64,000 nt of DNA from the NCBI RefSeq assembly GCF_030463535.1, contig NC_132899.1, positions 19,801,490 through 19,865,489 on the forward strand. The letters run 5' to 3'. Shown here in pieces: positions 10,501 through 40,329 of the stretch (its first letter is position 1; every line of letters starts with the position of its first letter). The translations under genes were made by a program, and so were the position numbers. Source of the DNA: Salminus brasiliensis. Lineage: Eukaryota; Chordata; Actinopteri; Characiformes; Bryconidae. The notes beneath the pieces were generated by a model, which saw only the letters and a list, made by a program, of their open reading frames with translations, did no database searches and was not told the origin of the DNA.

Positions 10501-13272
10501 TCTGTTTTCTCAGTATTAAGGGTTGAAAAGAGTTTGTCACTGCACAGGACAAATTTCTGCATCTCCTGTTTACATCTAGCTATATCTGATGTAACATAAA
10601 TAAGGCCCAGAATCACTGTCTCATTATAAAACTAAAAAATGTAATTGGCTGTAATTGGGCTGAATGTACATTCATTGGTGTACAGGGAAAGCAGGACTGG
10701 AGAGCAAATGCACAGCTGGGGGGGGGCACTGGGGGGCTAATTTTATTTTAATGTTTTTACCAATTTTCTCTACAATTTGAATCGGCAGTTACCCAATCCA
10801 TACTTATTCCCTTCATCACATGCAATGCTCCCAACACTTGGAAAGGTAAAGAGCATCACACACCTGCCAGCCAGAACATCTTTTTCTGAACTGCCACAGA
10901 TGCAGCGTCACCTGACAACCAACGTGCTCGACGGACAGTGTTGTGAATCTAGGTCTAATGCATTGGCCAGCAGATGCCAGTGTTGCCAAGTGTTGTCAGT
11001 GTTGTATGGACAAAGTTACCTACCCTGGAGAGACCAATTGTGCTCCTCAGGGCCCTGGCTGCCAATTGCTAGCAGCATGACTGGGATTCAAAGTAGCAAT
11101 CCCAAAGCACATGCCATCATTCATCGTTGATACTACATAGGGCATACTAATCGTTGACAAAAAAAGTCAAGACAACGGGACAGCACAGCGCCAAACTGTC
11201 TGATTCGCCAAAAGTCGAAAATCTTTCCTAAAAATACTTTCTTTTTTTTTTTTTTTTTAAAGAAAAAATACTACCGTTTGCTGCCTGTGTCATCATCCCG
11301 GATAAAATTCTCACTGTGCTTGTTGATGGCATAGTTGGTCAAATGCATGCAAACATTGTCCTTCAAGGAAAAGAGTGCAGTGAAAAAGAGAGAAAAACAT
11401 CATAAACAATGCAAATGTCTTCATCTGATTGTTATTTTAAATACTATCATATTTCAAATTAAATGATGGATTATTACAAAGCAACACATATTCTATTGCA
11501 TTTTGTACATCATTGAGTTGACTGCTGCCTCTTACCATGTTGTTGCTGGTAGGCTCATTGTACAGACTGGTGCAAAAACGGGCCAGACCCTCATTATACA
11601 CGAAGATTCGAAAGGGGTCACAGCTAGTCACCAACACATAAACACGCAAGTCAAACTTGAATCCGTCAATTATGAATGGCTAGGGAAAGAAAAGTAATGC
11701 AATTCATCATTAGAGAATGCCTGTGTGAGACTAAGTGTGTATTTGTAACGTGAAAAGAACATCACACAAGAAGAGAGTTTTGGTTACTGTAACAGCAGTG
11801 TGGGTTCATGAATAGTGTCTTACCCTGGATATATACACCTGGCAGATCATGTGTTCCCCTGGCCGAATGTCCTTGTTGGACTTTGTGAGAAAGATACCAC
11901 GACCTTGGCAACCTGAGTCTGGCTTGCAAATGTACATCTTATGCTTTTTGGCTCTTGTGTAAGCTTGAAAATCACTGTAACTGAAGCATGAACATGAACA
12001 TTGAACATGTACTTAATATGTACATTATATTATAAGTGGAACATATTTTATTTGTAACTATAACATTTTAATGGTTAACAATAAATTACAAATAATTACA
12101 ATAAATTAAACAAAAACAAAACTCACTCTGCGGGGAGGCACCATGTTCGGGGAAAGATGTTGTAGTCTTTGGGAAAGAGTTTCAACATACGGTTCATGTT
12201 CCTGGCAAGAAGGTCTTTCCTGCAGATCTCGCTCATTCCTGGAAAGTGGTTGATTTTCTGTGTGGCAGAAAACACAGGAAACATCAGCATCTGAAAACTG
12301 GCTAAGCTTATGAAAGGAGTACATAGTATAAATACCTGGTATCGCTTCATATCCATAACTCTGTCCAAAGAGACAGAACAATCTGTCCAATATAAGGTCC
12401 ATTCCTCTACTTCTCCAGCCTCTCTCAGGCCATATTTGCGAGCAGCACGGCGCACTTACAGAAATGACAAAAAGTTCAGAGAACAGCAAAACGCTAAAGA
12501 ACAGTACAGGTCAATTTGCAGACCAGGACTGTTAAAAACAAAAATCACCTTAATTTTCTTCAAGGAATACTCCAGAATTTTCAACCTAATCTTCATGTGC
12601 TGCATGACATATATATTATATTATAATATAGGATTATATGAACATGTACTGGTAAAATTTAGCACGTGCCGGTTGGCCTCTATTAAAAGTATATTTTGAA
12701 TCAGTACAGTGACGCTTTGAAACGTTGAAATTACTGGCCGCAGGTTAACAGTAGAGCACACAGAGATTATGCTAAAAAGTGTGAAGTATACCTTTAAATC
12801 CATCTGTTACTTCAAACTGAATTTGAGCCTGCATATAAAGAAACAGAAACTCACCACTTTCATATTTACAGTTTGTGAGATTGATCCACAATCATCTGGA
12901 AGAGAAGAGGCAGACAAAGGGACAGACCTGTGCACTCTTCAGAGCTTCTAAAGCACTCTGCTCACCCCTGACAGTTTGAGTTACTGACCATGGTTAAGAC
13001 ATACAATAGGTGTATGTCATCCCTTGTATTATGTGTACTGATTAAGGCTGTGACAGTAATCATGTAACATGGTTACTTAAACAATAGCCTACAATGATGT
13101 AAACAGCTTACCTCTTCTTTTTTTTCTTTTTCTTCTTGTTCCCTGCAGATAAAGGAGTTAGGGTGCCAGCTTCAGCTTGGCCGTCACTGCCCCAGCCCTC
13201 TCCCTCTTCCCCTGCTTTGGGCTCACACTGAAAGGAGTCCTGGTGCTCGGAACTCTCTGCAGGAAGCCCCAT
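4555..13272 (-). CDS. ttll13: Tubulin polyglutamylase TTLL13 (TTL-like family), with an in-frame TGA in coding exon 2
   Basis: TTLL6/TTLL13-type enzymes add glutamate side chains to tubulin tails, mainly on axonemal microtubules. Fourteen coding exons join in frame: 13272-13112, 12895-12855, 12454-12336, 12257-12127, 11980-11824, 11679-11536, 11360-11275, 9863-9638, 9462-9284, 8429-8241, 8101-7954, 6387-6142, 5870-5585 and 4799-4555, about 785 residues. The start ATG (13270-13272) leads an acidic segment ending in a Lys run. TTL-domain motifs are [49 protein letters not shown] (ATP-grasp), [23 protein letters not shown] and [14 protein letters not shown]. The tail ([56 protein letters not shown]) fits TTLL13 better than TTLL6. 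Codon 55 is TGA (12892-12894), just after the Lys run, where a basic residue is expected. CGA to TGA is the simplest explanation. The reading frame is otherwise intact, so a rare allele or sequence error is as likely as a dead gene. Confidence 0.9.
6530..7690 (+). mobile_element. Degenerate Tc1/mariner-type DNA transposon in a ttll13 intron
   Basis: A decayed transposase-like reading lies on the plus strand. The clearest piece, around 7285-7400, reads [19 protein letters not shown] then KRKMR, matching the conserved D-W-P, L-N-P-x-(D/E)-N-L-W region around the second and third catalytic acids of IS630/Tc1/mariner enzymes. Upstream text at 6660-6960 reads like the helix-turn-helix part of such an enzyme but is broken by stops and frame changes. 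The 3' flank (GTATTGAGTGTATAAATTAA onward) is the familiar fish Tc1-like 3' end. The ends are approximate and no intact ORF remains. It sits between ttll13 exons at 6387 and 7954. Confidence 0.75.
9188..9283. repeat. Tandem duplication abutting a ttll13 splice donor
   Basis: Two copies of a unit of about 50-60 bases share GTAAAAGTATTAT and GTGTTAAAGCGGCAGTGTAAA. The second copy ends directly at the donor of the ttll13 exon 9462-9284. The duplication is intronic and the donor itself is single-copy. Confidence 0.7.
10100..10625 (-). mobile_element. LINE reverse-transcriptase fragment (3' part)
   Basis: On the minus strand, broken frames read [13 protein letters not shown], then [14 protein letters not shown], then [15 protein letters not shown] and [10 protein letters not shown]. 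These match the order of the C-terminal half of non-LTR reverse transcriptases (palm/thumb, with the KYLG.h.D..L motif followed by Y..VIES.L.....W). Stops and shifts show it is dead. I would place it loosely with L2/Rex-type LINEs. It lies in the ttll13 intron between exons 9863 and 11275. Confidence 0.65.
10690..11130 (-). mobile_element. tRNA-derived SINE remnant
   Basis: The block ends with GACTGGGATTCAAAGTAGC, a decayed reverse complement of a tRNA B-box (canonical GGTTCGAATCC), so the tRNA-like head is at the right and the element runs on the minus strand. The body (CAATTTTCTCTACAATTTGA, GACCAATTGTGCTCCTCAGG, GGCTGCCAATTGCTAGCA) resembles a common otophysan SINE that I recall from fish genomes. 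It contains an accidental open frame that is not a gene. Confidence 0.55.
12855..12895 (-). other. ttll13: 41-nt ttll13 coding exon carrying the premature stop
   Basis: The exon is set by a strong acceptor (TTCTCTTCCAG) and a GTGAGT donor, and its end encodes [10 protein letters not shown]. The preceding exon ends in phase 2 and this one supplies one base, so the next codon is fixed as TGA at 12892-12894. The exon is 41 nt, so skipping it would shift the frame. The conserved TTLL sequence on both sides shows the frame choice is right. Confidence 0.8.
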
Positions 13273-13889
13273 GTCTAATTGCCAGAGGATACACAGGGGT
13301 TAATCTATGTAAAAACAGCAAGGCATCTGGACTGTCTCTTTCATATTTATACTTGAATACAGGGATGGGCGATATGGTAAAATTACTAGATCACGATATT
13401 TAAAGACTTTTTAGCTTTACACATTTATCACAATACATGTAAATCACAGACTAAAAAACATCAATGGCGACAGATTCTTTATAAATAAAGAATATAAATA
13501 TCGTCACATTGTCCAGCTCTACTTGCATAATATTTTCAGAAAATAATGTCATTAAAACTAGCTGATGTTGTTATGTCCAGGCTTGTGTCTGTAATATTTT
13601 TCTGAGATTTTGCATGATATTACTTTTAAATCCTGATACTGAATGAATTAATGTTTCAGGTTAGAGGAGATGTAAATGTACATTGTGTAGTGAGAACAAA
13701 ACAATAATACCTATATCTAAAGCAAAGACAAAAAGCAAAAAACAAAACAGCTGCAATAGACACACAGTATTATAATATATATCTAACATGCAAAGCTATA
13801 AAAGGTATTAGATATGGGTGACCTCTGTATATATATATATGGATATGGGACTGACTCAACACAGACACGTTACTAAAAGCTTCCTCTAC

Positions 13890-14140
13890 TCACACAGACT
13901 GTGGTGTTACAGTGACTTTATACCATTTATTAGTAATTTATAAGTGGTTTTGACCAGAGGACAATGAGTCCCCTTTGTAAGTCTTGGTTCCTCCCAATGT
14001 TTTTTCTACTAGTGTCACATTTGTCTTTACATGTTCTATGTTTTGTTTCTTCTTTGTCTCACTTCCAGATTTCTGTAAAGCTGCTTTTTGACATCAGGTT
14101 GTAAAAAGCGCTACACAAATACATTTGACTTGACCAATTG
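13890..14140 (+). repeat. Fish interspersed repeat, 3' tail copy 1
   Basis: The sequence runs GTGTTACAGTGACTTTATACC, TTTTGACCAGAGGACAATGAG, CTGTAAAGCTGCTTTTTGACA and ends TTGTAAAAAGCGCTACACAAA. This is the widely dispersed teleost LINE/SINE-type 3' tail. The copy at 14560-14840 has the same order of blocks. Confidence 0.6.
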
Positions 14141-14559
14141 TATTGTACATCTCGGACACAAATGAAGCCAGGGGTATTACTAAAACTAGAAAATCTGATC
14201 AATATCAGCCCAGTTCTATTAATACTTAAAACTGCACTGGTTTTAAGTTAAATTCTGTATTGACTATTAAAGTCTACTTTTGACATATAAAGCCCTACGC
14301 AGGCTTGTTCCTGAGGGCCTGTGAGATCCCATTTGATAATGACTGCACACTTGTCTGGCTTAACACTGATGGAAGACCATGACCAGCTGCCCATCCACCA
14401 GACTGACCGCTGGGCTCTCCGGCTACCTACATCAGACCAGTTGTCCACCCTCCTGCAACTGCTATTTGCCTAACAACTATATTACATGGAACTAACTATT
14501 TGCTGCTACCATTTCCACCATTAACTATATTACAATTATATCAGCACAACTGAGCAGAA

Positions 14560-14840
14560 CAGCAGTCTTATGTGGTGGTACGGTGACTTATTAATCATTT
14601 ATTATTTATGTAGTTTTAACCAGAGGAGGATGGGTGCCTCCTAGTGAGTCTTGTTTCCTCCCAAGATTTCTCCCTCAAGTTCTGAGGGAGTTTTTCCTTG
14701 CCACTGTTGCCTTTGGCTTTCTTACCAGGATTTTTAAAAATGCACCTCACTGATCTCCTGTCCTATTACTGGATTACTGTAAAGCTGTGCAGACACATCA
14801 GTTGTAAAAAGCATTATACAAATAAACCTCTTAATTTGAT
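14560..14840 (+). repeat. Fish interspersed repeat, 3' tail copy 2
   Basis: This is a second copy of the element at 13890-14140, in the same orientation and about 670 bases away. Shared blocks are GTGGTACGGTGACTTATTAAT, AACCAGAGGAGGATGGGTGC, TTTTTCCTTGCCACTGTTGCC and TTGTAAAAAGCATTATACAAA. It is non-coding. Confidence 0.65.
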
Positions 14841-16302
14841 AAGGAAAAAAAAGTAATTGATTAAAAAAAAGAACACATTAATTGATGGTGATTTTCACAC
14901 AGAAAAGCTGATTTATAAAATGTGGCTGTAGAGTGTTTTACTGCTTAGCATAATGGCTGGGAATGTGCAAAGCTACGTGATGTCAGATCCCCACACTGAA
15001 ACCCAATCAACCATGTTGCTAAAATTGCTTGTAGCTCGCAAAGAGGGAATTAGCATCACATTTCTGTTTCCATTTCACTCCGCAGCATGACTAGGCAATC
15101 TGTCAACAACAGCACTACCCATACGGTCATACAAGAGTAATCATGAACAGTGGGCCATAACTATGGGGCACATCGCTTTCTATCTTATCACTGATGGTGG
15201 GTGTGCTGGGACATCCCATCAAGCTGTGGGAGGCCTGGGTGCTGGGTAACTGTATTCTGATCCAGTGATCTGGATAATCCTCACCATGAACTCTTGGCTT
15301 AGCTGAAACAGCCTAACAGAGAGGTAATGTTACCAGTGACGACTCTGGTTTGTTTTCGATACCGGTATAGCCGGTTTGTACGTAGCTGTCTAATATTTTA
15401 CCAAAAAAGACCTCCCTACGGTAACAGCAAGGGCATAAAAAGTGAATAATAGCATATATATATATATATATATAGTTTGACCAGCATTCAGTACAATTAC
15501 ATTTTTCAACAAAATTCACCAACCTGTGAACTTGTGGGTAATTGTGCTGGTAATGTGGACCGGGGCTTCAGCTTCAGGTGGAGCAGCTCTGTCTGCACTC
15601 AGTTCTGGTTGTCTACGAGTGAGCTGTCAGTCTCCCTGCTGGGGTGACACAAACTGGGCCACATGTCTGTCTCAGAGCTGGCACGTAATCCCTGACAAAA
15701 AGGAACAAATTCATCTCCTCTGTGCAGGAACGGCCCAACTCGGATACATTTACATACCCACACACACCAAATCCTCGAGATCGAGTGACCAATTAGAAAC
15801 ACACGAGACAAACACCCGATATGTGCCAACCGCAAGATAAAATAAGGGTCAGGAGGCGAGCAAGAATGACAGGAGAGATAGCTAGCTATAATCCCTCATA
15901 CTTCTCCAATGTAGATTAGAGAAGAGTTTGGGTATTTCTGAACCATCCAAATTTGTGCTGGAACAAACGCAACACCTGTAGGATGCATTAGGATATTAGA
16001 AACAGACAAGTTGGTTTTTTTTAAACTTAGCTAAATGAATAACTGACTAAATACACAGCAAATACAATTGTCCACTGTTCTTGATATGCAGGCCGACCTT
16101 TTAATGGAGCCAGGAAACAGACAGTCCACCGACCTCGCTTGAGTTTTCACTTAATACCAGAAAAAAAGAACCGCAAAAGTATAAAAACACGGGTTATAGG
16201 TAATAGATCACGGCATAACTAACTTTATGAATCAGATATGTCTAATAAACCGGACCGCTTCAAAACATAACGCGATGCCCGCGCGTGACCGCGTATTTGC
16301 AA

Positions 16303-16315
16303 TTTCCATGGTAAC
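16303..16315. promoter_or_regulatory. ttll13: X-box-like RFX site near the ttll13 5' end
   Basis: TTTCCATGGTAAC (reverse GTTACCATGGAAA) matches the palindromic RFX X-box GTTRCCATGGYAAC in nearly all positions. RFX factors drive ciliary genes, and TTLL6/13-type polyglutamylases act on axonemes. It lies about 115 bases inside the putative first intron, in the CpG-rich 5' zone. Binding is inferred from the motif only. Confidence 0.55.
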
Positions 16316-16430
16316 ACAACGCAATATTATACACAGATTAGCCGCTAGTGTTGCTAACCCGCGGAACAGACTCTCTAATAAACCAAGCGATTATCAGACA
16401 CCGTAAAGATGACCGTTCACAAACACTCAC

Positions 16431-16680
16431 CTATTTCCTTCAGAGACGAGCTAAGCGACTGAAGTCCGCAAGATCGAGAGTGTGAGACCCTGGTATAACT
16501 CGGGGAGATCGCGCGCTCATGTGGCTCAGAGCGTGGGTAGCAGATCTGTGCACTAGGTCAGACGCACGCAAAGCCGTCCAATCACCGTCCCGCTCGCATA
16601 ACCGTAGCCTTCCGATTGGTTATTGACCGTATCAACCCAATAAAGTTCTCCTAGTCCTCTTCAGCATGACTGCGACTGGT
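16431..16680 (-). promoter_or_regulatory. ttll13: ttll13 CpG-rich promoter and non-coding first exon
   Basis: A GTGAGT donor read on the minus strand at 16425-16430 suggests a non-coding exon from about 16560 to 16431. Upstream on the gene strand are CCAAT-box motifs (CCAAT at 16578-16582 on plus, ATTGG at 16615-16619, which gives ACCAATCGG on the gene strand). CpG content is far above that of the flanks. The start site is not resolved. Confidence 0.5.
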
Positions 16681-16819
16681 TTAACTGGGGGTCTGAGCAG
16701 ACAGGGGCATTTTGTGTGATGTACAGACACCTGAAGCACTACTCTCTGCCTTTCAGTACAACAGTCTTCACACTTCGGTGTCCACCACAACGTCCTTCTC
16801 CAGCAGATGCATCAAGAAA

Positions 16820-18381
16820 TGACAACTTGATATTTTTGGTCTTTTTATTCAACTGACTTCTGTCATTCCAATTTTTCAAGTAAAACAATGTGGAATTACA
16901 AGGGAACATAAGGAATGTAACAAATTAGAAGAGACAAAGAAAATAAAAACAAGACCATCACCACATTCTACCCCCCAAAACAAGTCTCTACCCCCCAAAA
17001 TGGGACAAAGACAGCATCTTACTGCCAAGGTTCAGCTGGACAAAAAAACAAAAAAGAAACCTGAAAATAATCTCAGATGGTTGTTGCAGGATTTCCATTT
17101 AGTCTTGCCATAAAAAGGACCAATTTTAAGAAAACAGATGATGACAATTTACACTTGAGGTGTTTTCAATTTGGTTGCACTTCAACAAAAGATACACCTC
17201 ATGTTGTTTAGGATGGAAATGTCTTTATTACACTTTCAACACTAAAAATGTTTGAAGTCCCAACTTCTTTTCTTAACAAGGCATACAGGGATCCCCTCCC
17301 ATGTGGATCAACAGGCACTCTCACTTTGTCACACTGATTTGAGACTGTCTGACAAAATTTTATGAGAAGTATACCATATTGACTAATACTTTGGAAAAGG
17401 TGAAAAAAAGAGGTTGCCTCATATCTGTATTGCCAGAAAGCAAATGACAAGCAGACTTCAAGATTCATTACAAGCTCAAGAGCTATACATACACATTGTG
17501 AGGTACCAGTGGAGAAGTAATTTGATTGAAAGGGATTAAAAAACTAATCACAATGCACTCAAATGCCAGGGACATTATGTGAGATGTGCAAATGGAAAAA
17601 AAAAAAAATGCAGGCTGGACTTAAAAGTAATGGACAGGGGGAAAAAAATTACAAGACAAGGAGGTCTGAGCAACAACTAACTCCAGCATAGTGCATCAAA
17701 ATCACATTTACAGACCTGCTTTCTTCTTCATACCCTGGAAGAAACCACAGAATATTCTTAATTTATCAACAGACTCGAAACAAACAATAGTCAACAGCTG
17801 GCAAACATTGTGTCACAACCCAACTGTTTAAAAACGTTATAACAATTGTACAATCCCACTCAATCTTTTGAATGTAGCATAAATGACTTTTGCGCAATCC
17901 CCTCTGTAGCACAAGTAAACTCTGTATAAAGGGTGCAACCTAAGTGACCCATCTTAACACATATTTCTTTTAGTATTCCAGTCTTTAAATGATTACAGTA
18001 CATAGTGTGAACTAATAACTCTTGCCCCTTGCCCAGCTTTCCAAAGTCCTTGTAGTATGGGGAGGTACTGTCCCCAAGATCTCATCACCAGGACTGCAAT
18101 GCCACATTTTCACAGGTACCCTTTTTGTCCCATTTCTGTCCTGCATTTATGCTCCCTCTCCACACTGAAGATGGCTTAACTTGACATAGTTGAGAATGCA
18201 CCAGAAGCGAGTTCAGCTCGTCACAAAGTGCAACACACTCAGTTTGATCTCTCCTCACAGACAGCGTTAAAGAATGGCAAGTTATACGATTGATCCCAGT
18301 TTGCCGAAACCCGTAAAAAACCTTTCCTCATCACTGCAGTTGATTATTTCGACCAGCTTTCAGTTCCAATTCCTGTTCTGA
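16820..18381 (-). other. srcap: srcap 3' UTR with AATAAA at 16844-16849
   Basis: This is AT-rich sequence without coding frames following the srcap stop codon. TTTATT at 16844-16849 is AATAAA on the gene strand and would end the transcript about 1.55 kb past the stop, only about 200-300 bases from the ttll13 promoter. Another AATAAA-like site near 17222-17227 could give a shorter 3' UTR. Confidence 0.55.
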
Positions 18382-38027
<19,646 letters not shown>

Positions 38028-38559
38028 CTAAGAAATAATAAACAAAAAATTTAACACAGAGATCTTCAAGGGGCATAGCGCACAATGTTAAAATCATAAC
38101 CTGACTAAGACGGCAAACAAATAATAAATGCACAAAAAGAAAAATAAACAAAACAACAAACACAGGTCAGCTTTGCAGAACTTCCCAACTTTCTAAAAAC
38201 TTTACTACATGCGTTTTCGATGGTGATGATGGGTTACAGGCTCGACATGGTACAGATGGATCATTTATGAGGACCTGCTGTATTAATTATTAGTGATAAT
38301 ATAGCGGATACATTCACATTAACCATCCCACGAGGTTGGTAATGCAGGTAATGAAGTATTACCATAAACATCCCATACAAACCTGGCTTGTTCGGGGGTC
38401 TTAAAAGACTCGCAGCACCTCGTTTTAAGATTGTCTCATTATGTAGCCAGCAGGCTAAGTCCCGGGCTCACCTTAGCGCTCACTGTAGACAGATCGCCTA
38501 ATTGTTTGGCCCAATTACCCACCTAATTAGCTAGCAGTGTGGCTAATGGAGAAGGGTTA

Positions 38560-39163
38560 GTTTGCCTCCGAGATATATTTCGGCTCGTTCTCTGGTTTAA
38601 ACAAACCCAGCACCATCGTGTGTGGGATTCAGCCGCTCTGATTCCCTCCACCGCTGACGGTCGACAGCACGCTAGCTAACTTCCCTGAGCGGCGGCAGGC
38701 TGTACTGCGCCGTGGCGGCTGCTGAGGCGGGCTACAGCACACACGGGCCTTCACACACTCGTTTAGCGAGCGCGCCAGAGACGCCGGGGTCGCCTGCTTT
38801 GTTCGGTAGGAGACCAACTGTCTGCGTTCAGTCCTGAGAAAGTACAGGCTGTGGTGTTTGAGCGCTCGGTGCTTCGTGAGGCATTACAGTAAAAACTTGG
38901 AGCTGGTTAGCTATAGCTAGCGAGGTGGCTGGCTGGCTGGCTGGCTGGCTGGCTAATGCGCTGGCTAGGTTAACGTTAGCGCGCTCGCTCTCACTGTTAC
39001 GAGCTTATAAGTTATGTAAGATAACTGTCCAGCCGGGCCCGTGTTTTACACTGTTCCGGTCGTTTTAGCGCATAAAGTGACCAAAACGTAGCCAATACCC
39101 CCTATTTTCTCACACACCGCTAGCTAGCTAATGTTAGCGAGTGGGGGGGACCGAGTGACGTCA
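38560..39163. promoter_or_regulatory. srcap: CpG-rich zone with CRE palindrome at 39156-39163
   Basis: The zone is GC/CpG-rich relative to its flanks and contains a perfect TGACGTCA at 39156-39163, a (GGCT)n run at 38926-38954 and many GCTAGC/TTAGC words. It lies in srcap intron 1 according to the 39843 donor, and could be an alternative promoter or intronic enhancer. ATF/CREB binding is an inference from the motif. Confidence 0.4.
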
Positions 39164-39564
39164 CGACGCGAGGTCATATGTGTATGAGCAAAATATAACA
39201 GCAAATCCTGCTGTTTTAGACACACTTTCTGGAGTTAACGCAAGACGGGCCATGAAATGGTCATCTAAACATCCTTACTTTTTTCATTAATAATAGTTAT
39301 CAGACGAGTATTTGTTTTAGCATGGTTAATAATGTCTCTGTGCCACAAGTATGAACTTAAATAAATCCTCCAGCTCCTCAATAAACTGTCTGACTGAGGA
39401 CACGCTAGCTTCACACACGACCCCTCGCTCCTATTTCACAACGCAGAAAACCGGCTGCTGGTTAACATTAACCAACTGCCTGCGCAGTGGTTCAAGTTTT
39501 AAACCGAATTAAACTGCAGCTTAACCCAACAACCTGGCTGAGGTGACTGGGACGTTTTTGGTAA

Positions 39565-39567
<3 letters not shown>

Positions 39568-39610
<43 letters not shown>
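39568..39610. repeat. (AG)n microsatellite near the srcap 5' end
   Basis: An uninterrupted AG run of about 21 units lies roughly 230 bases downstream of the srcap first-exon donor. On the gene strand it is a CT run. GAGA-type tracts near promoters can affect nucleosome positioning; here that is speculative. Confidence 0.95.
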
Positions 39611-39614
<4 letters not shown>

Positions 39615-39843
39615 TCAGCTGATGAGTGTGTCTCTAGCTATCTGTTGGAGTCAACCTTGTGATAAGACTCTCCAAATTAGTTTGGTTTCTCTGCAAGGCT
39701 GTGTTTATCTACTGAACACCTAAGAGAGTCAACTTATCCCGCCATGTCAAAGTTCCCCCACTGCCTCTAAATACCCCCCTCCCCTTACACTTCCCCCGTC
39801 TCCCCCCCTCCTCTTACCGCCGCCATCTTAAGTTCCCACCTAC

Positions 39844-40192
39844 CTGAAATTTCCGAGCACTTTTCTTTTACTAAATTCTCGTTGAAGGAGTCGCCATCCG
39901 CGTCAAATCGCACTCAATCCGTGACGGGGCTGATCCAAACTATCTCTCGGTACCCAACGAGGTACTGGCAGGTTCGTGAGATCAAGTTAAAGAGCGGTCC
40001 AAGAGAGACTGGGTTCGGATCGCTGAATGTAGCGGTTGCGGGGAGGAGACTTTCGACGCAGCGAAATGGAGGAACGAGCGACTGCTGAGCGAGAGCCGAG
40101 CGCCGCGGACATCTCGCGAGACTTGAGTCGACGCCGCGCTGTAGTGCCGCATGAGAGAGCCGTTCCTGCCGTTTGGAGGAGTTGGGCTCCAT
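39844..40192 (-). promoter_or_regulatory. srcap: srcap promoter and non-coding first exon, with TCTCGCGAGA at 40112-40121
   Basis: A strong donor (TTTCAG/GTAGGTGGG) at 39843 defines a likely first exon in CpG-rich sequence. TCTCGCGAGA at 40112-40121 is a well-known core-promoter palindrome of housekeeping genes. A 92-codon open frame (39914-40192) starts with ATG here but ends before the donor and has no recognisable domain; it could at most act as an upstream ORF if transcription starts 5' of it. The start site is probably between 40090 and 40330. Confidence 0.5.
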
Positions 40193-40329
40193 TACTGTGT
40201 AGTTTCGATATTTAAGGTTTTAATAGTGGCGCTGCAGTACTTCCAGTGGCACTTTTTACATTTAACGGCTTTGGTTTATTACAGTGGCCTGAAGGCGAGG
40301 TAAAACTGCGAGAGCTGCCCGAATAACGC

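Larger units (their letters stand above)
13273..16430 (-). other. ttll13: Large 5' intron and upstream non-coding part of ttll13
   Basis: No coding exon is seen between the ttll13 start codon and a likely non-coding first exon at 16431. The stretch holds two copies of a fish interspersed repeat (13890-14140 and 14560-14840), an (AT)n run at 15456-15473 and unassigned sequence. A 104-codon open frame at 15526-15840 has no recognisable domain or splice context and is not called. Confidence 0.55.

Noticed and set aside
4555-13272. Calling the TTL gene ttll6
   Set aside because: The catalytic core fits both, but the post-catalytic segments ([47 protein letters not shown]) are closer to TTLL13 as I recall it.
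15526-15840. 104-codon plus-strand frame upstream of ttll13
   Set aside because: It has no domain, no splice or promoter context, and an equally open frame on the other strand.
39914-40192. 92-codon ATG frame in the srcap first exon
   Set aside because: It ends before the splice donor and shows no homology I recognise. At most it is an upstream ORF.
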